Below, one piece after another: positions 16,969 to 26,181 of a stretch of 64,000 nt of DNA (positions are counted from its first letter, which is position 1; every line of letters begins with the position of its first letter). Made by a program: the position numbers and the translations under genes. The notes under the pieces are model-generated. The model saw only the letters and a list, made by a program, of their open reading frames with translations. It did not search any database and was not told where the DNA came from. This DNA is from Salegentibacter agarivorans (GTDB taxonomy: Bacteria > Bacteroidota > Bacteroidia > Flavobacteriales > Flavobacteriaceae): the NCBI RefSeq assembly GCF_900113135.1, contig NZ_FOOH01000002.1:124001-188000 (forward strand), read 5' to 3'.

Positions 16969-18291
16969 TTATTCATTTCCCGTTTTTCGTAAGTAGAAAT
17001 ATCCAATTAGGCCTGCAATTAAAGAAGCTGAAAGAATCCCTATTTTGGCCTGGGCCAGGTAATTTTCATTTTCAAAAGCGAGCTCAGTAATAAATAAAGA
17101 CATGGTGAAGCCTATAGCAGCGAGAAAACCAATTCCATAGACATGTTTCCACTTAACTTTATGCGGTAAACTGGCAATCTTAGTCCAAACCATAAGCCTG
17201 GAGAAGAATACGATGCCAATAAATTTTCCAAAAATGAGTCCGAACATTACCCCAATTGTTACCGGGCTTAATAGTGCTTCAAAAGAAACATTACCAAGGC
17301 TCACGCCTGCATTGGCGAATGCAAAAATTGGAAGAACCACAAAACTTACAAAGGGGTAAAGCGCATGTTCTAAACGTTGTAGGGGCGGAGTGGCATCTTC
17401 GGTTAAAGAAGTGAATTTTTGTATAGTATGAGAAATATGGTCATCAGCTTCTTTCGGGTTTTTATTTCTATTCCTAAATTCCTCTTTAATTTCATAAGCT
17501 AAGAGTTTAGTTTTTCTTAGAAATAAGGGCGTATTAATACGTATGGTATTGGGTATGGCAAAGGCCGCTAAAACCGCTGCAATAGTAGCGTGAACACCCG
17601 AAAGTAAAATAGCCAGCCATAAACCTCCAATTCCCATAATTGCATAAAACAAGGTATTTCTAATACCAATTAAATTAGCGGTAGCCAGTATAAGTACAAA
17701 AACACCCGCAATAGCAAGGCTTTGTAAAGAAATATCTGAAGTATAAAAAAATGCAATTACCAGCACCGCTCCAAGATCGTCTACAATAGCAATTGCGGTT
17801 AGAAATACTTTTAGGGGAAGAGGAACCCGGTCTCCAAGGAGATAGAGAATACCCAGTGCAAAAGCGATATCTGTAGCCATAGGAATTCCCCATCCCGAAA
17901 TTGAATCTACACCGGTATTAAAATAATAATAAATTAAAGCCGGAAAAATCATTCCGCCAATAGCAGCTGCAATTGGAAGTATAGACTTTCTAAAACTGGA
18001 AAGTTCGCCCTGTAATATTTCTCGTTTTAACTCAAGACCAATCATAAAAAAGAAAATAGACATGAGGCCATCGTTAATCCAATGCAACAGGTTTTTTCTA
18101 ATTACAAAATCGTTAATTCCCAGGTGAATATATTGTTTCCAAAGATTGTGATACGCATCAGCCAGTGGTGAGTTGGCAACGATCATTGCAAGAATTGCAG
18201 AGAAAATAAGCAATAATCCAACTGAAGTTTTTTTCTCAATAAAGTTTTTAATAGGTAAGAGCAGGTAAATATCAAGGGGCGATTTTTTCAT
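16969..18291 (-). CDS. nhaA: Na+/H+ antiporter NhaA
   Basis: A 440-residue inner-membrane antiporter that exports Na+ in exchange for protons. About twelve helices are visible, with NhaA landmarks: GLELKREILQGELS, the ion-binding pair in the AIVDDLGAVLVIAFFYT helix, MATDIAFALGIL, and FANAGVSLG. The basic loop around 255-300 (AYEIKEEFRNRNKNPKEADDH) is longer than in E. coli NhaA, as in many Bacteroidota. The C-terminus ends near KTGNE. It lies 77 bp beyond the start of ccoI, on the same strand. Na+ extrusion suits a marine host. Confidence 0.95.
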   Translation of the reverse strand: MKKSPLDIYLLLPIKNFIEKKTSVGLLLIFSAILAMIVANSPLADAYHNLWKQYIHLGINDFVIRKNLLHWINDGLMSIFFFMIGLELKREILQGELSSFRKSILPIAAAIGGMIFPALIYYYFNTGVDSISGWGIPMATDIAFALGILYLLGDRVPLPLKVFLTAIAIVDDLGAVLVIAFFYTSDISLQSLAIAGVFVLILATANLIGIRNTLFYAIMGIGGLWLAILLSGVHATIAAVLAAFAIPNTIRINTPLFLRKTKLLAYEIKEEFRNRNKNPKEADDHISHTIQKFTSLTEDATPPLQRLEHALYPFVSFVVLPIFAFANAGVSLGNVSFEALLSPVTIGVMFGLIFGKFIGIVFFSRLMVWTKIASLPHKVKWKHVYGIGFLAAIGFTMSLFITELAFENENYLAQAKIGILSASLIAGLIGYFYLRKTGNE

Positions 18292-18559
18292 AATAACCTG
18301 TTTGTAAAGAATATTCAGTTAATAGGATTAGGTAAATTTATTGTCGTTTTCTTCATATAAATATGATTAAACTCAGTTTTACTGAATAATTGAAACTTAA
18401 ATGTTTTAAAATCTGCCCTCACATCACGATTAACTTTTTAAAAGGGCTTTTTTTGGCTGAGGTAGGTTTGTGATAATTTTTGAATGAAGTTTAGTTTCGT
18501 CGTGTTTTTAATAGAGCCAAAAACAAAACTTTGCTACCTTTAACCTACAAAGTACGATT

Positions 18560-19636
18560 ATGGTAAAAAGAATTACGCAAAGTTTACGTAGGCCAAAAAT
18601 GAAATCTGTAAACCAACCCCCGGGAACTGTAACCTATGTTGGTAGAAAAGAATCTGGTGAAACCAGCCTGGAAGTTATAGATTATAATAAAGAGAATTAT
18701 GAAAGGCATATTTCTTCTTCTACCGAAGATGCTTTTAAATTTGAAGCTGAAGACCGAATTACCTGGTTTAATATAGATGGTTTAAGTAATACCGCAGAGA
18801 TAGAAAAACTGGGTAAATATTACGATCTACACCCGTTAATTATTGAAGATATTGTAAATACTACCCAACGTCCAAAAATAGATGAATATGAAGATTATTT
18901 GTTTATTGTGGCCAAAATGCTTTATCACCAGGACGATAAATTGGTAAATGAACATATAAGTTTTGTTTTAGGTAAAGATTATGTACTTACTTTTCAGGAA
19001 GCAGGAGGCGATGTGTTTGATGGTGTTAGGGGTCGCCTGGAAAAGGCTTACGGACGCATTCGTACTAATGGTTCAGATTACCTGGTTTTTGCTCTTTTAG
19101 ATGCTATAGTAGACCATTATTTCCTGGTGGTAGATGAGTTAAGCGAAAAAGTAGAAAAACTGGAGGAACAACTTTTTGAAAGTCAGCCAAGTGACGATAT
19201 TACTTATGAGATTCAGGATTTAAAAAGAGCAATTTTACGGGTTAGACGGGCAGTTTTTCCGCTTAAAGAAGTTATTTCCCGGTTTCAGAATTTAGAGAAC
19301 GATCTCATAAAAACCCGAACCAAAAATTATATAAACGACCTTCACGATCATATTCTCCAGGTTTCAGAGAATATAGATTTATACCGCGAGATGGCCTGGG
19401 GGCTTATGGATATGTACATGACTACCATTAGCAATAAAATGAACGAGGTCATGAAGGTTTTAACCATTATGGCCTCTATATTTATTCCGTTAACATTTAT
19501 TGCGGGAATATATGGGATGAATTTTGAATATATCCCCGAGCTGCAGTGGGAATACAGTTACTTTGTATTATGGGGAGTAATGATTGTTATTTTTCTACTT
19601 ATGATCTATTATTTTAAACGTAAAAAATGGCTTTAA
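18560..19636 (+). CDS. corA: Magnesium/cobalt transporter CorA
   Basis: A 358-residue CorA-type channel for Mg2+ (and Co2+). A large N-terminal cytoplasmic domain (about 1-290) is followed by two C-terminal membrane helices. The selectivity motif Y318-G-M-N321 closes the first helix (ASIFIPLTFIAGIYGMNFEYIPEL), and the protein ends with the basic KRKKWL tail typical of the family. The pentamer sits in the inner membrane. It is followed 12 bp later by the lactonase gene on the same strand, so the two may be co-transcribed. No Mg2+ riboswitch-like structure was recognised upstream. Confidence 0.94.
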   Translation: MVKRITQSLRRPKMKSVNQPPGTVTYVGRKESGETSLEVIDYNKENYERHISSSTEDAFKFEAEDRITWFNIDGLSNTAEIEKLGKYYDLHPLIIEDIVNTTQRPKIDEYEDYLFIVAKMLYHQDDKLVNEHISFVLGKDYVLTFQEAGGDVFDGVRGRLEKAYGRIRTNGSDYLVFALLDAIVDHYFLVVDELSEKVEKLEEQLFESQPSDDITYEIQDLKRAILRVRRAVFPLKEVISRFQNLENDLIKTRTKNYINDLHDHILQVSENIDLYREMAWGLMDMYMTTISNKMNEVMKVLTIMASIFIPLTFIAGIYGMNFEYIPELQWEYSYFVLWGVMIVIFLLMIYYFKRKKWL

Positions 19637-19648
19637 TCAAATAAAATT

Positions 19649-20770
19649 ATGATAAGATTTACGCTAATTAGTTTGGCCGTGGTCCTTACCACAACCTGTG
19701 CCGCTCAAAATGCTGAAATACCGGTTTACATAGGTACTTACACCAAAAAAGAAGGCCATGTAGATGGAAAAGCAAAAGGAATATTTCTAGCCTTGCAAGA
19801 TCCTGAAAACGGAAGTTTGCATCCAGAAAAAACTGTGGCGAAAATTACTAATCCCAGCTTTGTAAAAGCTTCTAAAGATGGTAAAAACCTGTATGCGGTG
19901 AGCGAATTAGGTGGTGGCGATGCTGAATCTGGTTTTATTTATTCGTTTAAAAGGAATAGTGATAATAGTTTAGAAGAATTAGGAAAAATTTCTACCGAAA
20001 GTTTTGCGCCCTGCCATATAGAGATTGACAAAAGTGGAAATTATGTTTTTGTCTCCAATTATATGGGTGGCGTGGTTATGGTTTATAAAAGGGGAGAGGA
20101 TGGAAACCTGGAAAAACAACAAAAAATTCAGTTAGAGAATCCTGGAGCCTCTCACGCGCATTCGGTTTCAATTTCTTCAGATAATCAAACCGCTTATATT
20201 TCTGATCTTGGAAACAATAAAATATGGATGTTTAATTTTAATGCAACAACCGGGAAATTAAGTAAGAAAGAAAAAGCTTTTTTACAATTAGAAGAAGGCT
20301 CGGGACCAAGGCATTTTAGTTTTTCTAAAGATGAAAACTTCGCTTTTTCAATGAACGAATTGAATTCAACGCTAAGTGTATTGAAAATAGAAGAAGACGG
20401 GAACCTGGAGATTATTCAAAATATATCAACGCTTCCTGAAGATTTTAAAGAAAATAATTCAGGAGCAGATATTCATTTACATCCTTCGGGGAAATTTGTG
20501 TACACTTCTAACCGTGGGCATAATAGTATCGCGGCTTTTAAAGTTGTTAAAAATTCCGGTAAATTAAGCGTGATTGGTTATTACCCAACCAAAGGCGAAA
20601 CACCACGTAATTTTGCGATTTCTCCAAATGGAAACTTTCTTTATGCAGCTAACCAGGATACTTCTACAATTAGCAGTTTTAAAATAAATATGAACACGGG
20701 AGAACTTGAAGAACATTTACTTCCCGTTGAGGTAATGTCTCCGGTGTGTGTAGAATTTGCTGAAAATTAA
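19649..20770 (+). CDS. Exported lactonase, 6-phosphogluconolactonase-like beta-propeller
   Basis: A 373-residue seven-bladed beta-propeller of the lactonase family (YbhE/Pgl type). An N-terminal signal peptide (about 1-19, ending TTCAAQ) indicates export; a Cys in that region makes a lipoprotein possible. Family signatures are visible: YIGTYTKK near the start, SFVKASKDGKNLYAVSE, the SHAHSVSISSDNQTAYISDLG blade, GSGPRHFSFS, and GETPRNFAISPNGNFLYAANQ. Cytoplasmic relatives hydrolyse 6-phosphogluconolactone, but the export signal makes another lactone or sugar substrate more likely here. Ends before a strong terminator. Confidence 0.88.
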   Translation: MIRFTLISLAVVLTTTCAAQNAEIPVYIGTYTKKEGHVDGKAKGIFLALQDPENGSLHPEKTVAKITNPSFVKASKDGKNLYAVSELGGGDAESGFIYSFKRNSDNSLEELGKISTESFAPCHIEIDKSGNYVFVSNYMGGVVMVYKRGEDGNLEKQQKIQLENPGASHAHSVSISSDNQTAYISDLGNNKIWMFNFNATTGKLSKKEKAFLQLEEGSGPRHFSFSKDENFAFSMNELNSTLSVLKIEEDGNLEIIQNISTLPEDFKENNSGADIHLHPSGKFVYTSNRGHNSIAAFKVVKNSGKLSVIGYYPTKGETPRNFAISPNGNFLYAANQDTSTISSFKINMNTGELEEHLLPVEVMSPVCVEFAEN

Positions 20771-20773
20771 TCA

Positions 20774-20817
20774 AATAAAAAGACCTCACTGTTTTTTACC
20801 GGTGAGGTCTTTTTATT
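20774..20817. terminator. Bidirectional terminator
   Basis: A long stem AATAAAAAGACCTCAC paired with GTGAGGTCTTTTTATT, loop about 12 bases, between the convergent lactonase and aspartoacylase-like genes. A short palindromic fragment TTCTGAAATAATTCAGAA just downstream (about 20835) resembles part of the dispersed 130-bp repeat. Confidence 0.85.
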
Positions 20818-20880
20818 AGTTCTAACGCATTAGATTCTGAAATAATTCAGAATAACCTATGATTTTCGAGCTTACTTCAA

Positions 20881-21801
20881 TTACTTTCCTTCTACTTCCT
20901 CAATCACAAAAAAGCCATCATTTCCCTGAGCTTGGTATAATGGCATAAAAATACGGGCATCCCATTCGCTTTTTATTTCCTTGCCATTTTGTTTTGCCAT
21001 TAGCTCTCCTTTTTTAATTTCCTGAAAATTTTCGTAGCCCGGTTCCATTTCAAATACATCAGAATCTTCAAGGCCGTGACGATGAACCAATTCAAAGGTT
21101 TTTTGATCTGGTGCATTTTTTTCAGCAAAACGATTTACACATTCTGGATAAGTTTCAATTTTAGAAAGATCTAGCTTGCAAGCTTCTTTTAAAGCAAGCC
21201 AGATCACTCCTTCATGATTTTCAACCGAGGTTTTATCTTCGTGTTGCCCGGCTTCAAAAACGAAACCCGTCATTCCAATTCTGCTTAAATAATGATCTAT
21301 ATCTCCGGTAATTATATCGCTAAATCCTCTTACTATAAAAGTGGGGAAGTTATGTGCCCATTCATCATTATCATTAACCTCCTGTACAGAAACGTAAGGT
21401 AAACTCGCCGATGAAGTGGTGTGGCAATCCAGGAAATAACGTTTAGTAAAATCTTCTTCAGGAAATTGCTTTAAAATATCTATAATTTCCCACATTTCCT
21501 TCTGCTCGTGGGTTTCAGATTTTTTCTCATCAATATTCTCTTCGGTCCAAACCCGGTTCAGGTCTTCATCTATATAGCGCTTATTCTGATTAAGCGCCTT
21601 GTGGTTTCCAGAGACTCCAACCAAAGTTCCTTCAATTTCAGGTTTCGTTTTCTCTAATTGTTTAAAAACTTCTTCCAGTGCCTTAACACCACTTGGCTCG
21701 TTGCCGTGAATGCCGGCAGTTACAAAAAGTAAAGGTCCTTTTTTATTGCTGGTATATTTCCCAATTATCCTGGGAATATGTTTTTCTGGTTTATTACTCA
21801 T
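20881..21801 (-). CDS. Succinylglutamate desuccinylase/aspartoacylase-like zinc hydrolase
   Basis: A 306-residue carboxypeptidase-fold hydrolase (M14-like AstE/AspA family) that cleaves amide bonds of N-acyl amino acids. Zinc ligands are visible as H32-G-N-E35 (TAGIHGNEPSG) and H127 (LDCHTTS). The substrate-side DLNRVW motif lies at 80-85 and the catalytic base E183 in VFEAGQHED. No signal peptide. It is the last gene of a three-gene minus-strand cassette after the DUF1704 protein and the ATP-grasp ligase (57-bp gap to the latter), which suggests that it acts on the same class of amino-acid conjugates. The exact substrate is unknown. A half-site of the recurrent palindrome lies about 17 bp upstream. 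Confidence 0.85.
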   Translation of the reverse strand: MSNKPEKHIPRIIGKYTSNKKGPLLFVTAGIHGNEPSGVKALEEVFKQLEKTKPEIEGTLVGVSGNHKALNQNKRYIDEDLNRVWTEENIDEKKSETHEQKEMWEIIDILKQFPEEDFTKRYFLDCHTTSSASLPYVSVQEVNDNDEWAHNFPTFIVRGFSDIITGDIDHYLSRIGMTGFVFEAGQHEDKTSVENHEGVIWLALKEACKLDLSKIETYPECVNRFAEKNAPDQKTFELVHRHGLEDSDVFEMEPGYENFQEIKKGELMAKQNGKEIKSEWDARIFMPLYQAQGNDGFFVIEEVEGK

Positions 21802-21817
21802 AATATCTCTTTTTCAG

Positions 21818-21833
21818 TTTTACTCGATAATCT
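21818..21833 (-). repeat. Recurrent intergenic palindrome, copy d (half)
   Basis: Minus-strand AGATTATCGAGTAAAA keeps the right half and the TAAA of the core CTCGATTATCGAGTAAA. It lies 17 bp before the aspartoacylase-like start. Confidence 0.35.
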
Positions 21834-21858
21834 ATATTGAATGCTCTGAAACAGTTTA

Positions 21859-22908
21859 CTATTCCATACAGGCAATTTCCCTGTTATCAAACTGGTGCCC
21901 GTAAAGCTCTTTGTATTCAACTTTTCGCTCAATGGCTTCAATTACCATTGGAGTGAAATCTGGTAAGCCTATGTCTTTAAAACGCTCCATCCCGCCCGGG
22001 CTTAACACGTTAATTTCTATCAATTTATCTTTTACCACATCCAGCCCAACAAAGAAAAGTCCGTCGCGGATAAGTTTTGGAGCGGTTAGATCTACAATAC
22101 GTTGCATTTCTGGAGTAAGGTCACTACTATCGGCAGTGGCACCAAGTGCAAAATTACTTCGGAATTCTCCTTCACCACTAACGCGTCTAATAATAGCCTG
22201 TTTTCCATCTTTAACCATGACCCGTCCATTCATTAATAAAATTCGAACATCACCGTCTTTAACTGCCGGTAAGTATTCCTGGGCAATTACATAGCCATGC
22301 TGACTAATGGTTTCAATAATTTGATTGATATTTTTTTCATTTTCATCTATTAAAAAAACATTTTGACCACCAGAACCTTCCAGGGGTTTCAAAACAATTT
22401 TTTTATTATTCTTTTCCCAGAATTTTAAAATATCTTCTTTATTCCTGGTAATTAAAGAATCTGGTTTTATTTCTTGCGGAAGTTCTTCAAAATAGAGTTT
22501 ATCAATAAATGCATTAGAGAGGGCATTAGCATCGTTTAAAACCAAAACGCCTTCTTGCTGAATCATTCTGCCAAAAGCAACCCCGGCATGTTCTGCCCAT
22601 TCCCGCCCAGATTCTTCTTCGGTAGGGTTATTTCTAATAAAGAGTACATCCAGTTTATTGGCTGCTATAGTCTTTTTACGTGCTTTAGAACTCTGTAAAG
22701 CTTCCAGAAATTTAGCCGGAGATTTTGTTTTAGTATTTTTTGGCACCTGCACACTATTTATACTAATTGGTGCATCGTGATGAAAATTAAAATCACCAAC
22801 TCCCATGGCATAAACCTCATGTCCTCGAGCGTGAGCAGTATTCATTAATAATACCGAGGTTCCACATTTTTCGTTTTTAATATCGTTTAATACAAAGCAA
22901 ATTTTCAT
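21859..22908 (-). CDS. ATP-grasp ligase, glutathione synthetase-like
   Basis: A 349-residue ATP-grasp enzyme resembling prokaryotic glutathione synthetase and RimK-type ligases. An N-terminal pre-ATP-grasp domain (about 1-120, KICFVLNDIKNEKCGTSVLLMN) is followed by the ATP-binding part with KPLEGSGGQNVFLI, the VIAQEYLPAVKDGDVRILLMNG strand, and the metal-binding end FVGLDVVKDKLIEINVLSPGG. Such enzymes join an amino acid to a carboxylate using ATP. No gamma-glutamylcysteine synthetase is near, so true glutathione synthesis is not implied. Its ATG shares one base with the stop of the DUF1704 gene (TAATG), so the two are translationally coupled. Confidence 0.85.
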   Translation of the reverse strand: MKICFVLNDIKNEKCGTSVLLMNTAHARGHEVYAMGVGDFNFHHDAPISINSVQVPKNTKTKSPAKFLEALQSSKARKKTIAANKLDVLFIRNNPTEEESGREWAEHAGVAFGRMIQQEGVLVLNDANALSNAFIDKLYFEELPQEIKPDSLITRNKEDILKFWEKNNKKIVLKPLEGSGGQNVFLIDENEKNINQIIETISQHGYVIAQEYLPAVKDGDVRILLMNGRVMVKDGKQAIIRRVSGEGEFRSNFALGATADSSDLTPEMQRIVDLTAPKLIRDGLFFVGLDVVKDKLIEINVLSPGGMERFKDIGLPDFTPMVIEAIERKVEYKELYGHQFDNREIACME

Positions 22909-24752
22909 TAGGTTATCATTTGTGAAAGGGGAAGCCCCTCTCTGATTATGTTTAATTTATTGGTAACATTTTCGGTTAATAAATAGCTTGGGCGCAGTGC
23001 GCTCGTTTTTAATACTTTTCTTTCGGTTAATTCTTCAATTATTTTGGTGTGTTTTAATCCAAATTTTCCTGCTAATAGCGGTTCATATTCCCCGCCATTT
23101 TGTAAGTGATCGCGAAGTTGAACCAATCCTTTTAAATAAATTATATCTTTTAGAAATCCGCCGCCCTGCATAATCCTGGAAGTAATATTAAAAGCTCTTT
23201 CGGCGGTAAATCCATAATCCATTTTTAATAAACGGAACAACTGCGGAAACTCAGCGCCCTCCATTAATGCCGAACCAGCAATTACCCTTCCGGCTAAAGT
23301 TCTTAATCTATTTCCGGTAAGCCCGTCTACTAAAAATTCTGACATTACTGCAAGTCCTTCCTGAAGCGGATCGTAATCTGCGAGGCCACTGCTTAATAAT
23401 TCTAAAGGTTGTCGTGTACCATTATAATAGGTTAAAACGTGTGTTCCCACCTCGTGTTGAATAAGGGCCGTGGCTTCGGTTTTATTCATTCTATAATCTG
23501 CAGGGATATAAAGTTCGCCTTTATTCACCATCATAATATTCACATCTTTACGAATGTGAACCTTACTTTTAAAATTTTCATCCTGTTCAGCAAAATAATC
23601 AAACTCCCGGCGGGCTAAGCTACTAAAGCCTTTTGCATCAATAAATTCAGCATCTTCTTCTTCGGCTACTTCGTCTACTTCCCTAAGTATTTGACCTGCT
23701 TCCTGACTTAATTTAGAGTCTAAACCTTTATAAAGTCTAATACTGTTATAAAAGAAATTAGAGGTGCCCCGTTCACTTAACATCGTGATTTGTTGATCCA
23801 GTTCTTCACGTTTCTCCCTAAAAATATGGGACATCGCAGGATCGTCTATTTCTTCAACTTTAAGGTTATAAAGTTCTCTTTTTAAAAGATCTGGGTCTAT
23901 GGGAAGCAATCTATAGTGATAATCTAAAACCTTCTCATAATTACTTTCAAAAAAGGTTTGTTTTATATCCTGAATATTGGCGGGAGAAACCAACCATAAA
24001 AACTGGTAAGAGCGTTCTATTTTAGCGAGGGCTTTATCAATTTCAAAGACTTTTTCCTTTAAATGTTTTCTACCCAGGGCAAGATAACTGCCCACCCCAC
24101 TGGAAGTTTGCACCCGCACATAATCAAATAATGCTTTATGTATACACGTAATTAGGTAATCTTTAAATTGCCTTAAAAAAACGGGGTAAACTTCATTATT
24201 TTCGTTCCGAAAAACGGGAGGAATTTCTAGCCCTACGATTACTGCGCCAGATTTCTTTGCCTCATCTATACTTAAAATATCCTCGTCTCCTTCGCGTTGA
24301 CGATGGGGAGTATCTTTTATTTCGGCTTTTAAATAAAGTCCCGAAAATATATCGTTTATACTGTTAAGTTCTTTTTCTAATACTTTTACAGAACTTGGTA
24401 GCTTTTGCGCAGGGGCTTTAATGGTAAAACAATTATTAGGTTCTCCCGTATAGATCTCAAAAACCATATAAGATTTAAAATCTGAAGAAAGCTTATCGGC
24501 CAGGGCATAGATTAATCTTTGGTAAGCTTCAAAAAACTTATTTCCAATTAAAAGGTAAGATGCTTCACTAATAATTATTCTTTCGGTGCCGGGATCGTCT
24601 TCTCTTTTTCTATAAACAACCAGGTAGGGTAAATTATCTTCTATATGAATTAAACCAGCCCCCGGAAGTGAAGCACTTATTTTGCCATCTTCTTCAAGGA
24701 TTGTTAAAATTTGTTTAATTGATTTCTCCGATAATTCAGATATATTCAGCAT
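22908..24752 (-). CDS. DUF1704 zinc metallopeptidase (QEGLA-motif protein)
   Basis: A 614-residue protein of the DUF1704 family, annotated elsewhere as flavohaemoglobin expression-modulating QEGLA motif protein. The peptidase motif H433-E434-V-G-T-H438 and the downstream L-Q-E465-G-L-A match the zinc-binding arrangement of this family, whose animal members include the tubulin carboxypeptidase MATCAP. The N-terminal 1-300 region carries a less conserved helical part. No signal peptide or membrane segment. It heads a coupled cassette with an ATP-grasp ligase (one-base overlap) and an aspartoacylase-like hydrolase. A role in removing a terminal amino acid from a peptide or conjugate is inference. 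Confidence 0.88.
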   Translation of the reverse strand: MLNISELSEKSIKQILTILEEDGKISASLPGAGLIHIEDNLPYLVVYRKREDDPGTERIIISEASYLLIGNKFFEAYQRLIYALADKLSSDFKSYMVFEIYTGEPNNCFTIKAPAQKLPSSVKVLEKELNSINDIFSGLYLKAEIKDTPHRQREGDEDILSIDEAKKSGAVIVGLEIPPVFRNENNEVYPVFLRQFKDYLITCIHKALFDYVRVQTSSGVGSYLALGRKHLKEKVFEIDKALAKIERSYQFLWLVSPANIQDIKQTFFESNYEKVLDYHYRLLPIDPDLLKRELYNLKVEEIDDPAMSHIFREKREELDQQITMLSERGTSNFFYNSIRLYKGLDSKLSQEAGQILREVDEVAEEEDAEFIDAKGFSSLARREFDYFAEQDENFKSKVHIRKDVNIMMVNKGELYIPADYRMNKTEATALIQHEVGTHVLTYYNGTRQPLELLSSGLADYDPLQEGLAVMSEFLVDGLTGNRLRTLAGRVIAGSALMEGAEFPQLFRLLKMDYGFTAERAFNITSRIMQGGGFLKDIIYLKGLVQLRDHLQNGGEYEPLLAGKFGLKHTKIIEELTERKVLKTSALRPSYLLTENVTNKLNIIREGLPLSQMIT

Positions 24753-24994
24753 TCTAAGTTTTTCTAAAGTTTTCTATTGAATTTTATTAAGATAAAACCA
24801 CTGTGTATTAGCTAAATAAGAGCTATAATGTGGCTAAACAATATTTAAATTTAGAAAGAAAACTAAGGAAAACTAATGCATAAACTTACTTTGGGTTTTA
24901 TTTAAGAATTCTAGTAAAGAATTACTTAAAGAGTGAGAAATATGTGCACTAAATGGAAATTTGAAGTGAAAACAAGAAAGAGCTTTAGTCTTTG

Positions 24995-26068
24995 TTAATT
25001 ATTTCCTTTAGCTTCTTGTTCTGCTTTTATTTGTTCGCGGGCAGATTTAATTTCCTCTTTAGTTGCAGGCCCGGGCTTTTGTTCTTCAGCTTTTTCAGGC
25101 TCAAGGTTAAGTTCTATATAAAGAGGTAAGTGATCTGAATCTATAGAACTTCCCAGTTTAAAATCGGCAACCCTAAATTCTTCAGTGACAAATACGTGAT
25201 CTAAAGACCATCGCATAATAAAACTGGAAGCATCAAAAGTATTATAAAAGCCACGGCCAATCCTGGTGTTTAGTAGACCACCAACATTTTGAAAAAGTGC
25301 CGTGGTAGAAGACCAGGCCACATCATTAAAATCTCCCGCTACTATTACCGGCAACTTAGAATCTTTTACCATAAATGCAATTTTCATCATTTCGGCATCC
25401 CTGTCTGAAGAAGAAGGATTATGCTGCGGCATTGGTGGCGTAGGGTGTATGGCGTGAAACATCACTTCTTCCCCAGAGCGTAATTTTAAAATACTATGGA
25501 TGGAAGGTATGCTATCGTCTACTAAAAAACGTATTTCAGGATTTTTAAGTTCTAACCGGGAATAGAATAACATCCCGTAAGTATTGTCTAAAGGAACTTC
25601 AACTTTATAAGGATAAGAATTGGTTACTGCAGCAAGATCGTTTTTCCAGCGGGTATTGGTTTCAGTAAATAATAAAATATCTGGGTTTTGCTTTTTAATA
25701 TCGGCTACAACCAGGTCAGGATTTTCATTTTTCTGAAGAACATTTGAAGTATAGAGGCTAAATTTATTACTGAAATTCTCTTCTGAAGCCTGGCCAACTT
25801 CATAATTTTTATGCGGAAAATAGGGATATATCTTTACAACCTGGAAAATAAAACAAGCCAGTAAAACAACCATAAAAATATAATCTTCGGCTCTTTTTAT
25901 ATCAAACCTTATAAAATATGCTGCAATTGCCGTGAGGGTGAGAAGCGTTAATTGTATGTGCAAATAATCAAAAATACGAATCCACCAGAAATCTGCGGCG
26001 ATTAAAGGAACTAGGGTCATTACAACCGCGATAATTCCAAAACCCTGAAGAAAACCTTTTAAAGTCAT
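24995..26068 (-). CDS. Membrane-anchored endonuclease/exonuclease/phosphatase (EEP) family protein
   Basis: A 357-residue protein with about three N-terminal membrane helices (about 7-90) and a C-terminal EEP hydrolase domain facing the periplasm (about 100-325). Catalytic motifs are visible: ILLFTETNTRW (metal-binding Glu), HAIHPTPP, VIVAGDFNDVAWSS (Asp and Asn) and the closing SDHLPLY (Asp-His pair). A charged C-terminal tail rich in Glu and Lys follows. Related proteins act as nucleases or phospholipid/phosphoinositide phosphatases; substrate cannot be told. Preceded by a 242-bp gap with no visible gene. Confidence 0.85.
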   Translation of the reverse strand: MTLKGFLQGFGIIAVVMTLVPLIAADFWWIRIFDYLHIQLTLLTLTAIAAYFIRFDIKRAEDYIFMVVLLACFIFQVVKIYPYFPHKNYEVGQASEENFSNKFSLYTSNVLQKNENPDLVVADIKKQNPDILLFTETNTRWKNDLAAVTNSYPYKVEVPLDNTYGMLFYSRLELKNPEIRFLVDDSIPSIHSILKLRSGEEVMFHAIHPTPPMPQHNPSSSDRDAEMMKIAFMVKDSKLPVIVAGDFNDVAWSSTTALFQNVGGLLNTRIGRGFYNTFDASSFIMRWSLDHVFVTEEFRVADFKLGSSIDSDHLPLYIELNLEPEKAEEQKPGPATKEEIKSAREQIKAEQEAKGNN

Positions 26069-26181
26069 ATTTGTTTTTGTTTGGTGGCTAAAAGATAATT
26101 TTTATCCACTTCCAATCTAGGTTTAGGATAATAAAAATTAGCCTGATTCAAGCTTTTCAACTTAAATTTCGTCGGAAAAAT

